Notes: a model not told the origin generated them from the letters alone. A DNA stretch of 64,000 nucleotides from Pseudomonas sp. PB106 (GCF_009764645.1 NZ_RWIM01000119.1:1-64000); one strand, 5' to 3'. Counted from the first letter of the stretch, positions 26,945-36,570 are shown. Numbers and translations: made by a program.

Positions 26945-27489
26945 GTACCCGTCTCCTTAATTTGAAAATACGCTTTGTCAGGATAGTTTGGCTGACTCGA
27001 GGAAAGGCAAGAGGTAGACACCCTTACTTCATCACAAGGAAGAAAGTGAACCTGCAGCGCGCAAACATTCTCGGAATATTCAGGAATCTCAATAATCGCC
27101 GAATGATGTGAAAAATTAACGGAGTGGTTCGCGTAGGCCACTTTATCAATTTGACCAAACTCATCCCGCTGAACGTCTCCATGCGGATCTGGGTCTTTGT
27201 CCCACTCGATTCTGGCTTGGAGTCCGGGCGTCCACTTCAAGGGAAGTATGCTGCAGCACACCTCATTTCCTCCGCCCTGATTCGGCGGGATTCGTGGCCC
27301 ACCAGCACCATTGATGGTGAACCTCATAATCTCTGCGGATGTATGGTTGAAGCCTTTGACGGGAGCACTCACCATCTCCGGCCCACCACGACACCCACTC
27401 AACGCCAACACCCCCAGCAAAACCCACACACAGACCAGCCCGGAAGACATCGCCCCCCGCACCGACCCACGCGCAATCGCATTCATCAA
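26929..27489 (-). CDS. DUF3304 lipoprotein, probable immunity, copy 1
   Basis: A 186-aa paralogue, first of the array in transcription order. The signal peptide ends in ALSGC. Core blocks are GPEMVSAPVKGFNHTSAEI, GGPRIPPNQGGGNEVCCSIL, EWDKDPDPHGD, HHSAIIEIPEYSENVCALQV, HFLPCDEV and QPNYPDKAYF. Its ATG (27489) overlaps the stop of the DUF4123 gene (27486) by 4 bp. The conserved Cys residues (CC pair, CALQ, PCD) suggest disulfides in the periplasm. Confidence 0.88.
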   Translation of the reverse strand: MMNAIARGSVRGAMSSGLVCVWVLLGVLALSGCRGGPEMVSAPVKGFNHTSAEIMRFTINGAGGPRIPPNQGGGNEVCCSILPLKWTPGLQARIEWDKDPDPHGDVQRDEFGQIDKVAYANHSVNFSHHSAIIEIPEYSENVCALQVHFLPCDEVRVSTSCLSSSQPNYPDKAYFQIKETGTCPTS

Positions 27490-28292
27490 ATCAACGCCTT
27501 CGGCGGCTCATCGATCACAAACGATGAGTTCTCCACCAACCACTGTTCAATAAACGGCTCGCGCTCCTCCGGCTCCTTCAAGCCCTTCTGATTCGCCGCC
27601 AATTGGCTGCGATACAAGTGCCGAATCAAACTTTCGTTACGACTCAAGCCATAGTTCTGTGGCACTGCGCAGCGATCGACCCGGTAGGCATCTGCTTCTG
27701 TCCACGCGAGCAGGTTGGCCACTTGTGGGTGATCGAACATCACCGGGCCGGCGGCGGGTACTTGGGCGTGGCGGACGTAGTTGCCGGGCAGGCTTTGCGG
27801 TTGTTGATCGCGGTCGAGCCAGTGCCAGGAGATGACGGCAGCGTGGAAGGCGTTGCTTTGTACCGGGGTCAGGGTTTCGGTGACCGGCAGCAACATGCGC
27901 GGGTCGTAGTAGCGCAACACGCCTTCGGAACGGCCCTGGTTCCATTGGGCTTGAAGGAAGCCGCGCAGGTGATCGGCGAGCGCTTCGAATTGCCATGGGC
28001 TGAATACAACAACGACATGTTTATTGCAGTCGACGGCGTTGATGAAGGTTTTCAGCCAGTCGCGTTGGCCGATGTCGACGCGCAGCAGCAACGGGCCGAA
28101 GTCGGCGATGGCGACCTCGGGAGTGTTTTCAAACAGCTTGGCCAGTTTTGCCGCGTCAGGCTGTTCAGCGAGCTGTTGCAGGACCGGGTAGTCGAGGCTG
28201 GTGGCGTCGACCAGCACGTCGAGGTGCTGCTGTTTGAGTTGTTGGGCGTTGACCCACAACTCGTCGAGCCAACGCACATTGCTTGTGTTCAT
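27486..28292 (-). CDS. DUF4123 T6SS effector chaperone/adaptor
   Basis: A 268-aa DUF4123 protein. Members of this family (Tap/TEC) load a specific effector onto its cognate VgrG and are encoded between the two. The N-terminal DUF4123 region is recognisable (LDVLVDATSLDYPVLQQL, PLLLRVDIGQRDWLKTFI, FSPWQFEALADHLRGFLQ, YDPRMLLPVTETLT). Placement directly after vgrG and upstream of the Tle1-like gene suggests it serves that effector. No signal peptide, consistent with cytoplasmic action. Confidence 0.88.
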   Translation of the reverse strand: MNTSNVRWLDELWVNAQQLKQQHLDVLVDATSLDYPVLQQLAEQPDAAKLAKLFENTPEVAIADFGPLLLRVDIGQRDWLKTFINAVDCNKHVVVVFSPWQFEALADHLRGFLQAQWNQGRSEGVLRYYDPRMLLPVTETLTPVQSNAFHAAVISWHWLDRDQQPQSLPGNYVRHAQVPAAGPVMFDHPQVANLLAWTEADAYRVDRCAVPQNYGLSRNESLIRHLYRSQLAANQKGLKEPEEREPFIEQWLVENSSFVIDEPPKALI

Positions 28293-28303
28293 GAAGTCGT
28301 CCT

Positions 28304-30382
28304 TTATCGTGCGGCCAGGGCTTGAGCGTTACGTTTGGCCCGGGCCAGACATTCCTTGCACACCGGTGGGGGCGGCAGCGGTGCGTTCGGCAGCGCCTGC
28401 GGCGGTACTGCGCCGGCGATATCCTTGTCGGCAGCGCCCGGCAATATCGGCGGCTTGATGCCAATGCCAGTACCCGACCCAGCCGAGCCACCCGCATTGA
28501 TCTTGATCACCGGCCCAACCACCGTCACACCACCGCCATCGAGCTTGATAAAGCTCCCACCCCCAAGAATGGTCAGCTCCGTCCCCGCCTCAATAACGAT
28601 CTTGTCCCCAGCCTTGAGGTGTATCTCTTTGCCCACACTGGTCAGCTGCGCCGTGCCCAGCTTCACATGCTGGTTCTGCCCAATCGTCAGGTGATCATCC
28701 AGCTTCGCTTCAATCTTGCGGTCGGAAATCGTGGTGCGGTGTTCTTCGGCCTTGAGCTCGGTGTAAGTGTTCTTCACCACCGTGTCGTGACGTTCATTCC
28801 CGACCCGAATCTTCTGATCATGCTCAACGTTTTCATCCCAATCGCGCTGGGCGTGGATGTAGATCTGCTCGGCACCTTTCTTGTCTTCGATGCGCAGTTC
28901 GTTGTAGCCGCCACCGCCCGGCGAGCTGAGGGTTTTGAAGACGCTGCGGGTTTTGTTCGCTGGCAAGGCGTACGGCACCGGGTTTTCTTTGTGGTACAGG
29001 CAACCGGTCACCAGCGGTTGATCGGGGTCGCCTTCGAGGAAGGTGACGAGGACTTCCATGCCGATGCGCGGGATGCTAATGGCGCCGTAGCGGTCGCCGG
29101 CCCAGGAACTGGAGACGCGCAGCCAGCAGCTGGTTTTGTCGTCGGCGAGGCCTTCGCGGTCCCAGTGGAACTGGACTTTGATGCGGCCGTATGGGTCGCA
29201 GTGGATTTCTTCGCCTTTGGGGCCGGTGACCATGGCGGTCTGGCTGCCGAGCACGCGCGGTTTGGGGTGTTCGAGGGCCGGGCGGTAAAACACGTCCCAC
29301 GGGGTGGCGAGGAAGGTGTTGCGGTAGCCCTGATGGAAATCGTCCTTGTTGTCGGTGGTGTCGCTGGTCACGCCTTCTTCGAGGACTTGTGGCTGCTTGC
29401 CTTCGTGGAAGATTTCGGTGAGCAGCCACAAGTCGTTCCACTCGCTGCGCGGGTGGTCGGACATGGCCATGAAGTGGCCGCTGACCAGTTTGGTCTGGTC
29501 GCCGCGACCTTCGGCCTGACGGTAGTCGGCGCGGTGGCGCTCGAGGGCGCGCTGGCTGAGGAATTTGCCGCGTGCGCGGTCGATGAAGCGGCCGGGGTAG
29601 TCGTAGTCTTCCAGATCGGGTTCGCTGCTTTCGCTGTCAGCAGCGCCGTCCGGTTTGTACGCCGCTTCCATTTGCAGACGCGGCTTTTCGAAGTCGTAGT
29701 CGCGGCGTGTGGTACGGCTGGTGCGGGTTTCCAGGCGCAGTCTGAAACCTTTGATCACCGGCTCTTCGGCGACCATGCCGCTGCCCTGCACGTAGGCCGT
29801 CGGTTGGCCGAGATCGGGGAACACGGTCTGATCATCGCCGAACACCAGCAAGTGTCCCTTTGGGTTGTGCTGGAAGTGGTAGTGAATGCCTTCCTCTTCG
29901 CACAGGCGCTGGACGAAGTGCAGATCGGTTTCGTCATACTGCACGCAGTAGTCGCGATCTGGACACGGTTGGCTGAGCTGGAAGCTATACGCGTTGCCTT
30001 TGATCCCGTGTTCGTCGAGGATCAGCGCGATGATTTTCGGCGCCGACATCTGCTGGTAGATGCGCTGGTTGGTGCGGTGATGCAGGTATTGCAGTTGCGG
30101 CACCATCGACACTTTATAGCGGGTCAGGCGCTTGCCGGCATCGCCCTGAGCGACGCGGTAGATCTGGCCGTGAATGCCACTGCCCTGCGGATCGAACGCC
30201 AGAAACGCCTGCTTGTGCAGGAGTTTTTCCAGGTCCAGATCAGGGTTTTCGCTGACCAATTCCAGGTCAAAACGAAACGGCTGGCTGATGCCTTCGGTGC
30301 CGGTGAACGACAGCACTTGCAGGTCGCCGACGTAGTCTTCCACCGTCAGGCTGAAGTGGGTTTCGTTAGCTGGGTTGAACAT
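28304..30382 (-). CDS. vgrG: T6SS spike protein VgrG (TssI)
   Basis: A 692-aa VgrG, the trimeric puncturing spike that carries effectors. It has the gp27-like N-terminal domain (SLTVEDYVGDLQVLSFTGTEG; RLCEEEGIHYHFQHNPKGHL near 160-180), the gp5 OB-fold (GEEIHCDPYGRIKVQFHWDR near 400, SSSWAGDRYGAISIPRIGMEV) and a C-terminal beta-helix stretch (HLTIGQNQHVKLGTAQL, HLKAGDKIVIEAGTELTI). It ends in a short Pro-rich tail with a CKEC motif and has no fused effector. It lies 28 bp after ppkA and 11 bp before the DUF4123 gene. Confidence 0.95.
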   Translation of the reverse strand: MFNPANETHFSLTVEDYVGDLQVLSFTGTEGISQPFRFDLELVSENPDLDLEKLLHKQAFLAFDPQGSGIHGQIYRVAQGDAGKRLTRYKVSMVPQLQYLHHRTNQRIYQQMSAPKIIALILDEHGIKGNAYSFQLSQPCPDRDYCVQYDETDLHFVQRLCEEEGIHYHFQHNPKGHLLVFGDDQTVFPDLGQPTAYVQGSGMVAEEPVIKGFRLRLETRTSRTTRRDYDFEKPRLQMEAAYKPDGAADSESSEPDLEDYDYPGRFIDRARGKFLSQRALERHRADYRQAEGRGDQTKLVSGHFMAMSDHPRSEWNDLWLLTEIFHEGKQPQVLEEGVTSDTTDNKDDFHQGYRNTFLATPWDVFYRPALEHPKPRVLGSQTAMVTGPKGEEIHCDPYGRIKVQFHWDREGLADDKTSCWLRVSSSWAGDRYGAISIPRIGMEVLVTFLEGDPDQPLVTGCLYHKENPVPYALPANKTRSVFKTLSSPGGGGYNELRIEDKKGAEQIYIHAQRDWDENVEHDQKIRVGNERHDTVVKNTYTELKAEEHRTTISDRKIEAKLDDHLTIGQNQHVKLGTAQLTSVGKEIHLKAGDKIVIEAGTELTILGGGSFIKLDGGGVTVVGPVIKINAGGSAGSGTGIGIKPPILPGAADKDIAGAVPPQALPNAPLPPPPVCKECLARAKRNAQALAAR

Positions 30383-30410
30383 AAAGTGCTCCCTGTTCGA
30401 ATGTCATCCG

Positions 30411-31412
30411 TTACGCCCCAAGTCGCAGACGTTGCAGCCAGGACGAAGTGGCGCCCAAGGCGTCACGCAATTGTTGGGCAGTGATGGTGCGTGCTGCCGG
30501 GTCGAAGCTCAGCGCGGTTTGCAGCGCTGGCCAACAGTGTTTCGGTAAGTTCGCCGGGGCGTGCAGCTCGCGCTCCAGGTGCTCGTCGCGGGCCTGGTTC
30601 GAGGGCAAGCGGCGGAACGGGTGTTTACCGCCCGCCAATTCGTAGATCACGCAGGCCACGCCGTACACGTCCGCGCTGGCCGACAACGGTTGGCCCTCAA
30701 GCAGTTCGGGGGCGGCGTAGCCCGGGGTCCAGGCGTTGAAGCGTTCGCGGCTCAGGTGCGGCAGGCCGGGCATCACGCCCTCCTCTGCCTGACCGAGGCC
30801 GAAGTCAAAGAGGCGCAAGCCGTCTTCGCTGAGCATGACGTTGCTCGGTTTCATGTCACCGTGCAGCACGCCGCGACCGTGGGCGTAGGCCAGCGTGTCG
30901 AGCAGCGGCAGGACGATGTCGCGCAATTCTAGCCACGGCAGGCCGAAGGGCCGCTCGCAGAGCAATTTGTCCAGGGTCAGGCCACGCATGTATTCCATGG
31001 TGATGAAGGCCCGCTGGCAGTCGGTGTCGACTTCAAAGGTATGCGCACGCACGACGTTGTCGTGGCGCAGGCGTCGGGTCAGGGCGAACTCGCTGTAGAG
31101 CAAGGCACTGGCGTCCGGCGATTCGGCAAATTCTTCGCTGAGGATTTTCAGCGCAATGTAAGGATCGGGATCACCGAACTGTTCGTGCAGCAGATCCCGC
31201 GCCCGGTAAACGGCGCCCATGCCCCCGGCCCCGAGCAGACGCTCGAGGTGGTAGCGACCGGCGAGTACATCCGGCAGAACACCGATGCTGGCCTTGGTCG
31301 GCGCCAGCAAAGGCTCTGCTTTGTTTTCCTTGGCGAAGGCGAAGTAAGTCAGGTTGTTGGCCTGCTCTTCGCTCATCAGCAAGTCATCGATGGGTGATTC
31401 GATCTTGGTCAT
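30411..31412 (-). CDS. ppkA: T6SS serine/threonine protein kinase (PpkA/Stk1-like)
   Basis: A 333-aa Hanks-type kinase. The Gly-rich loop LLGAGGMGAVYRARD lies near residue 56, the catalytic loop is HGDMKPSNVML (the usual R of HRD is replaced by G) and DFG is present in LFDFGLGQA. No transmembrane helix is evident, unlike HSI-I PpkA, so it is closer to Stk1 of HSI-II. The open frame extends upstream over pppA, but the ATG at 31412 overlaps the pppA stop by 4 bp and gives the family size. It probably tunes T6SS assembly by phosphorylating Fha. Confidence 0.92.
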   Translation of the reverse strand: MTKIESPIDDLLMSEEQANNLTYFAFAKENKAEPLLAPTKASIGVLPDVLAGRYHLERLLGAGGMGAVYRARDLLHEQFGDPDPYIALKILSEEFAESPDASALLYSEFALTRRLRHDNVVRAHTFEVDTDCQRAFITMEYMRGLTLDKLLCERPFGLPWLELRDIVLPLLDTLAYAHGRGVLHGDMKPSNVMLSEDGLRLFDFGLGQAEEGVMPGLPHLSRERFNAWTPGYAAPELLEGQPLSASADVYGVACVIYELAGGKHPFRRLPSNQARDEHLERELHAPANLPKHCWPALQTALSFDPAARTITAQQLRDALGATSSWLQRLRLGA

Positions 31413-32137
31413 TGGCGGATCACCACGGCAGTCAGGTTGTCGCGCGCGGCGCCACGCAGGGCGCCGTCGAACAAACGTTCCAGCGCCACGTGCGGCGCGC
31501 TGAGGCTGAGGGCGGTGCCGAGGGCATCGCTGCTCAGGCCCTGGTACAAACCATCGCTGCACAGCAAAAACGCATCGCCCGGATACACCTCCAGTTCCAG
31601 CACATCCAGGGTCAGTGTGTCGGCAGCACCGACGGCTCGGGTCAAGGCTTGAGCCGCCGGGTGCGCCGCCGCTTGTTCGACGCTCATTTGCTGCTCGTCG
31701 ATCAGTTGCTGTTGCAGCGAATGGTCCTTGGACAGCTGATACAAGCGCTGCCCACGCCACATGTAACAACGGCTATCGCCGGCCCAGATGCAGGCCGCGC
31801 GATTGCCTTCCACCAGCAGCGCCACGACGGTGCTGCCCATGATGCTGTCATGACGCCCGGCGGTGACCGTCAACTCCTGCCCCAAACGCCGGTTCAACCA
31901 GTGCAGGCACTGGCGGATGGCTTTGAGGCGTTCGTCGAAGCCCTCGTGTTGCGGCAGTTCAGCCAGGCTGGCGACGATCAACTGGCTGGCGATGTCGCCA
32001 CCCTGATGACCGCCCATGCCGTCCGCGACCACCCACAGCCCCTGCTGTGGCGAGTCGAGGAAGGCATCTTCGTTGCGCGCCCGCACCTTGCCCGGGTCGG
32101 TACGCGCCGCGCTGCGCCAGGCACTGGCCACCAGCAT
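31409..32137 (-). CDS. pppA: T6SS PP2C-type phosphatase (PppA/Stp1-like)
   Basis: A 242-aa PP2C protein phosphatase with metal-binding motifs in order: RARNEDAFLD near 20, VADGMGGHQGG near 37, GDSRCYMWRG near 115 and LCSDGL near 190. It is expected to reverse phosphorylation by the adjacent kinase. The ATG at 32137 overlaps the tssM stop (TGATG), which sets the start over upstream in-frame alternatives, and its own end overlaps ppkA. Confidence 0.93.
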   Translation of the reverse strand: MLVASAWRSAARTDPGKVRARNEDAFLDSPQQGLWVVADGMGGHQGGDIASQLIVASLAELPQHEGFDERLKAIRQCLHWLNRRLGQELTVTAGRHDSIMGSTVVALLVEGNRAACIWAGDSRCYMWRGQRLYQLSKDHSLQQQLIDEQQMSVEQAAAHPAAQALTRAVGAADTLTLDVLELEVYPGDAFLLCSDGLYQGLSSDALGTALSLSAPHVALERLFDGALRGAARDNLTAVVIRQ

Positions 32138-35100
32138 CAGAGCTGCACCGGCATACGGAAGGTGCGCAGCACGCCCATGTCGAACGGGTTCGGTGTGCGC
32201 TGGCTGCTCAGCAGGTAGTTGGCGCGCAGGCCACCCACGTCCGCTTTCAGCACCAGCACGTCGCGACCGGTCAGGTACTCGGTCTGCATCAGGTCGAACA
32301 GACGGAACAGCGACCATGGGCCAGAGTTCTTCTCGATACCGATCGGGCGCCCGGCCATCTTGTCCATGACCAGACTGGTGCGACCGTCTTCAGCATCGGT
32401 CGGCCATTTGAAGGTCATTGGCAGGATCGGGCCGTGACGGTATTCCATGGTCTTGTCGCCGAACTTGAACTCGGAACGGCTGACCGCCGGATCGAGGGTG
32501 TACGGCTCCAGTTTGAACTGCACGGTCGGCTCGGCCGGGTTGATCGAGAAGAAGCTCTGACGAATCGTCAGTGCTGCCGCCATCTGATCGAGGTAGACCT
32601 TGGACACCGGCAGGCTGTGACCGTCGACGCTGCGCATGCGGTAGTTGCCCGGATCGCCGCTGACGAACGGACGCATGTAGCTGTCGAAGAAGCGGTCGAC
32701 GATGCCTTGAGCCTTGAAGAACTCGCGGAAGTCGCTGATCGCCACGTCGCTGGTGCTGCTGGCGCTGAACGGATACCGCTTGCTGATGGTTTTGCCATAC
32801 ACGCTGTACAGTTCGTTCTGATAACGACCGTTCAGGTATTGGTAGGCATCGTTGAGCACCAGACGCCACGAGTCTTCGGCCAGCACGTTGAACCACACGC
32901 TCAGTGGACGCGGCAGGCGACCCGAGGCGGCGCGCAGGTTGGTCAGCGCATCACGCTGGCCGCTCATGCGGGTTTTCGCCATTTCGAACGCGGCTTGTTC
33001 CGGCGTGCTGGAACGGGCCAGGCCGGACAGTTGCAGTTGCAGGTCGTTGAGTGCGTTGAACGCTGGCGTCAGGTCAGCGCCCGGGCCGTTGTTGTCATCG
33101 AGCAGACGATGCAGCGGTTCGAAGCGGCGTTGCAGCGACTTCTTCGCGGTGTCCGGCAGACTCTTCGCCACGCTCAGGGCCGAAGCCTTGTCCGCCACGG
33201 CCGACGCCAGTTTGCCGACTTTACCCAGTTTGCCTTTCTGCCCAGCCAACGCATCAGCCGCATCGCCGGCTTCATCCACTGGATCAGCGGCTGCCTCGAA
33301 GCGGGTGTTCTCGCGCACTTCGGTCAACAGCGCCAACACCGGCGAGTTGGCCGAGGTCAGGCCCGCCAGTTGCTCGGCACCTTCACCAGCGTCGCTGATC
33401 GGCGGCAGTGCAACCTGGCCAACGGCTTCGCTCCAGTAGTTGGCGTAGTCGCGGAAGTACAGCTGCTCCAGCTCGACCATCAGGCGACGCAAGTCCATGT
33501 CGCTGATGCCCGCGCCTTCGCCCAGCACCCAGTTGTCACGCAGGATATCGGTGACCAGCGTTGCGCCCTGTACCGAGAAATACTGCTGATAACCGGACTG
33601 CGTGTAGAAGCCCGGGATCACGTATTCGGTGCCGATAAACAGCGAACCTTGCGGGCCGAGGTGTTGGCTGAAGCGATATTCCGGCAGGTTGCGCGCCTGC
33701 TCGCGGAGCATGCGGTAAACCACGGTAGCCAGCGATTCGCTGCGCAATACCTGACGCGCCTGCGTGACCAGTTGATCGTTCAGCGGGTAGATAAATGGCT
33801 GCTTCAGCAAACGCTCGAGATGCGTGTTCAGACCGTTCTGCACCGCGGTGTTGCCGGTGTAGCGCTGTGACCAGTCAGCGGCAACCCAGTCCTTGAGCCA
33901 CACGGCATCGCGGCGATCTTTCATGTTCAACATCAGGTACGCGCGCAGGCTGTTGAGCAGCTTTTCGCGGTCCTTCATGTTGGCGCGGATCTGCCCTTCG
34001 AGCATGGTCGCAACCCGTGGCAGCAATTGCTTTTCAAGCTCGCGCTCGTAGGCCTCTTTGACCACTGGATTGACGTCTTCGCCCTGATACAGGCCGCCAC
34101 GTTCGTGATAGGAAACGTCGCCCTTTTTCGGAAACGCCTGCGTCGCGGCGTAGCTGGTGTCGAGGGTTTTCAGCACGCCCATCGCATCATCACGCGGCGT
34201 CAATGCACTGCGCTGCTGTGTCCAGTTCTGCGCCAGAGTGCGCAGGTTTTCCAGACGCTCGTAGTTCGCCGAGAAACCGCCCGCCCACAGCATGCCGAAC
34301 AGCGCCAATGCCGCCAGTGCACCGACGTACAGCGCACGCTGGCCCCAATGAATGCGGCTGCGTTCACGCTTGTCCAGACCGGCCAGATCGGCCTCGGGGA
34401 AGATCACGCGGCTGAGCAGGTGATGGATGAAACGCGAACGACCGCTGCGCAGGGTCGGCAGCACACCGGCGTTCATGCCGAGGCTGGCGCCGATGCCGGC
34501 GGTGGTCGAATCCATTTCCTGGGTCAGGTGCGGTGCGCTGGTCAGGTAGAAACCGCGCAGTTGCGTGGCACGCTGATAACGGTTGCCGGTGAACGCCATG
34601 TCGACGAACAGGCACAGGCGCTCGCCGATCTGCCCGAGTTGATGCGGGAAGTCGAGGATGCGGCCACGGCGCTGCGTGTCGCGCTCGGAGTGCATGCGCA
34701 TGATCACCTGGCTGTTGAGGCGACGCAGCAGTTCTTCGAACTCGTTGCGCAGCACAGCAACGTCGGTGCCGACCTGGTCCTTGCGGAAACTGGTGCCGAG
34801 CACTTGATCGCTTTCTTCGCGGGTCAGTTGATCGAAGAACTCGTCGAAGCCGAGCAGCTTGTCAGCCTTGCTCAGGACCAGATACACCGGCACATCAACG
34901 TGCAGTTTCTGATGCACATCCTGCAGACGACCACGCACTTGGCGCGCCAGGGTATCGATGTCCTGTTCGCTGCCGCCGAGCAGGGTTTCCACCGGAATGG
35001 TCACCAGCACGCCGTTCAGCGGACGGCCGCGACGGCGTTTGCGCAGCAGCTCCAGCAAGGTCGTCCAGGCACTGCCGTCGACTTCCACATCCGGTTGCGT

Positions 35101-35676
35101 GGTGTAACGCCCGGCGGTGTCGATCAGCACACCGTGGTCGGCGAAGTACCAATCGCAATGACGGGTGCCGAGGGTGTCGCGGGTCAGCTTGCGGTCGATC
35201 TTGTTGATCGGGAATTCCAGACCGGAAAAGTCCAGCAGGCTGGTCTTGCCCGAGGCCTGCGGACCGATCAGCAGATACCACGGCAAGTCGCTGCGCCAGC
35301 GTTCGCTGCGGCCGCGATACAGGCTCGAGGTTTTCAGGGTTTTCAGCGCGTCCTTGAAGCGCGCCTTCAACTCCTTTTGCTCGTCGTCGATCAACTCTTC
35401 ACGGCGGATGCGATCCTGGCCGTCTTCGCTTTCTTCGTCGGCTTTCTTGCGGATACCGGCGCGCCAGCTGACGAAGACCATGGTCAGGCCCCAGATCAGG
35501 AACAGCACGGCGATGGTCAGCAGACGGGAAGTCGAACCTTCCCAGAACTTGTAATCATCGACTGCCAACAACGGGCCGACGAACCACACCAGCAGCGCCA
35601 GAAACAGCACCAGCAGCAGGGTCCAGACCCAGGTCTGGCGCAGGAAGGCGCCGACTTTCTTGAAAAACTTTTTCAT
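32137..35676 (-). CDS. tssM: T6SS membrane-complex protein TssM (IcmF)
   Basis: An 1179-aa IcmF-type protein of the trans-envelope complex (TssJLM). Two membrane helices lie at about 17-37 and 51-71, the cytoplasmic GTPase-like domain has an intact Walker A (GPQASGKT, residues 138-145), and a third helix (YVGALAALALFGMLWAGG) precedes the large periplasmic part that contacts TssJ. The ATG at 35676 (MKKFFKKVG) is the proper start; the frame extends upstream into tssL. It lies 13 bp after tssL. Confidence 0.96.
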   Translation of the reverse strand: MKKFFKKVGAFLRQTWVWTLLLVLFLALLVWFVGPLLAVDDYKFWEGSTSRLLTIAVLFLIWGLTMVFVSWRAGIRKKADEESEDGQDRIRREELIDDEQKELKARFKDALKTLKTSSLYRGRSERWRSDLPWYLLIGPQASGKTSLLDFSGLEFPINKIDRKLTRDTLGTRHCDWYFADHGVLIDTAGRYTTQPDVEVDGSAWTTLLELLRKRRRGRPLNGVLVTIPVETLLGGSEQDIDTLARQVRGRLQDVHQKLHVDVPVYLVLSKADKLLGFDEFFDQLTREESDQVLGTSFRKDQVGTDVAVLRNEFEELLRRLNSQVIMRMHSERDTQRRGRILDFPHQLGQIGERLCLFVDMAFTGNRYQRATQLRGFYLTSAPHLTQEMDSTTAGIGASLGMNAGVLPTLRSGRSRFIHHLLSRVIFPEADLAGLDKRERSRIHWGQRALYVGALAALALFGMLWAGGFSANYERLENLRTLAQNWTQQRSALTPRDDAMGVLKTLDTSYAATQAFPKKGDVSYHERGGLYQGEDVNPVVKEAYERELEKQLLPRVATMLEGQIRANMKDREKLLNSLRAYLMLNMKDRRDAVWLKDWVAADWSQRYTGNTAVQNGLNTHLERLLKQPFIYPLNDQLVTQARQVLRSESLATVVYRMLREQARNLPEYRFSQHLGPQGSLFIGTEYVIPGFYTQSGYQQYFSVQGATLVTDILRDNWVLGEGAGISDMDLRRLMVELEQLYFRDYANYWSEAVGQVALPPISDAGEGAEQLAGLTSANSPVLALLTEVRENTRFEAAADPVDEAGDAADALAGQKGKLGKVGKLASAVADKASALSVAKSLPDTAKKSLQRRFEPLHRLLDDNNGPGADLTPAFNALNDLQLQLSGLARSSTPEQAAFEMAKTRMSGQRDALTNLRAASGRLPRPLSVWFNVLAEDSWRLVLNDAYQYLNGRYQNELYSVYGKTISKRYPFSASSTSDVAISDFREFFKAQGIVDRFFDSYMRPFVSGDPGNYRMRSVDGHSLPVSKVYLDQMAAALTIRQSFFSINPAEPTVQFKLEPYTLDPAVSRSEFKFGDKTMEYRHGPILPMTFKWPTDAEDGRTSLVMDKMAGRPIGIEKNSGPWSLFRLFDLMQTEYLTGRDVLVLKADVGGLRANYLLSSQRTPNPFDMGVLRTFRMPVQL

Positions 35677-35689
35677 CACACGTCCCTGT

Positions 35690-36565
35690 TTACGGCTGCG
35701 ACTGCGGTTGGACCGCGGCTGGATCAAGCGGCTGATAAGGTTGCAGAACGGTGTCGCGCTGCTCGCCCAAGACCCAGGCAAAGCCCGAATACATCACCAC
35801 CAGACAGACGACAGTGAACAACACCACCATCCACGCCGGCACGATGCGCACCAGGTTGCGGCGCTGATCGTCGAGGCCTTCCCAATGCGGCGACAACTCG
35901 CGCGGCACGTCGCCACGCAACTGACGAATCTGCCGGTACAACGCGTCGCGGATGCCTTCGAGCTCGAGCATGCCGCGCGCCTGCACGCGGTACTTGCCCT
36001 CGAAACCGAGGGACAGGCACAGGTACATCAATTCGAGCATCGGCAGGTGCTTGACTGGGTTCTTCGACAGTCGATCGAGCAACTGGAAGAACTTCTCGCC
36101 GCCGAAGGTTTCGTTGTGGAAGCTGCTGAGCAAACTCATCTGCGACCACTCGCTTTCGTTGCCCCACGGCGTGGTCACGACGGCTTCGTCGACCACGGTG
36201 CAGAGCACGTAACGCGCGGCCATCACCTGGCTGCTTTCGGCGCCGTTGTGCAGGGCGCGTACTTCAAACAACTTGAGCCCGGCGGTCAGGCGTTCGTTGA
36301 GCGCGTACAGATCTTCGCGGGTTTCGCTGTGCTTGAGGCGCACCACTTCCGAGAGCAACTCGGACGAGGCTGCCACCAGCGAATTGAGGCTGATGTTGAA
36401 CGCCTCTGCCGGCCGCAGGCGCGCGGCGTAGATCATGCGTTCTTCCAATTGCTCGAAGCGCGGTGGCGCGGCGAAGTCGGTCAGCGGACTCGACGCCGGT
36501 CCGTGGCCTTGACGATCGAGCAGGACGGTTTTGTCGTCCTGGTTGTAATCCGTTTCCTTGATCAT
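35690..36565 (-). CDS. tssL: T6SS membrane-complex protein TssL (DotU/IcmH)
   Basis: A 291-aa DotU-family protein with a cytoplasmic domain (FNISLNSLVAASSELLSEVV, CTVVDEAVVTTPWGNES, GGEKFFQLLDRL, LELMYLCLSLGFEGKYRV) and a C-terminal membrane anchor (AWMVVLFTVVCLVVMYSGF, about 240-260). There is no peptidoglycan-binding OmpA extension, so the cell-wall anchor must come from elsewhere. It lies 5 bp downstream of tssK. Confidence 0.95.
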   Translation of the reverse strand: MIKETDYNQDDKTVLLDRQGHGPASSPLTDFAAPPRFEQLEERMIYAARLRPAEAFNISLNSLVAASSELLSEVVRLKHSETREDLYALNERLTAGLKLFEVRALHNGAESSQVMAARYVLCTVVDEAVVTTPWGNESEWSQMSLLSSFHNETFGGEKFFQLLDRLSKNPVKHLPMLELMYLCLSLGFEGKYRVQARGMLELEGIRDALYRQIRQLRGDVPRELSPHWEGLDDQRRNLVRIVPAWMVVLFTVVCLVVMYSGFAWVLGEQRDTVLQPYQPLDPAAVQPQSQP

Positions 36566-36570
36566 GTCGG

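Noticed and set aside
28322-30484. 720-codon plus-strand frame opposite vgrG
   Set aside because: Shadow of the clear VgrG reading frame, with no ribosome-binding site or domain.
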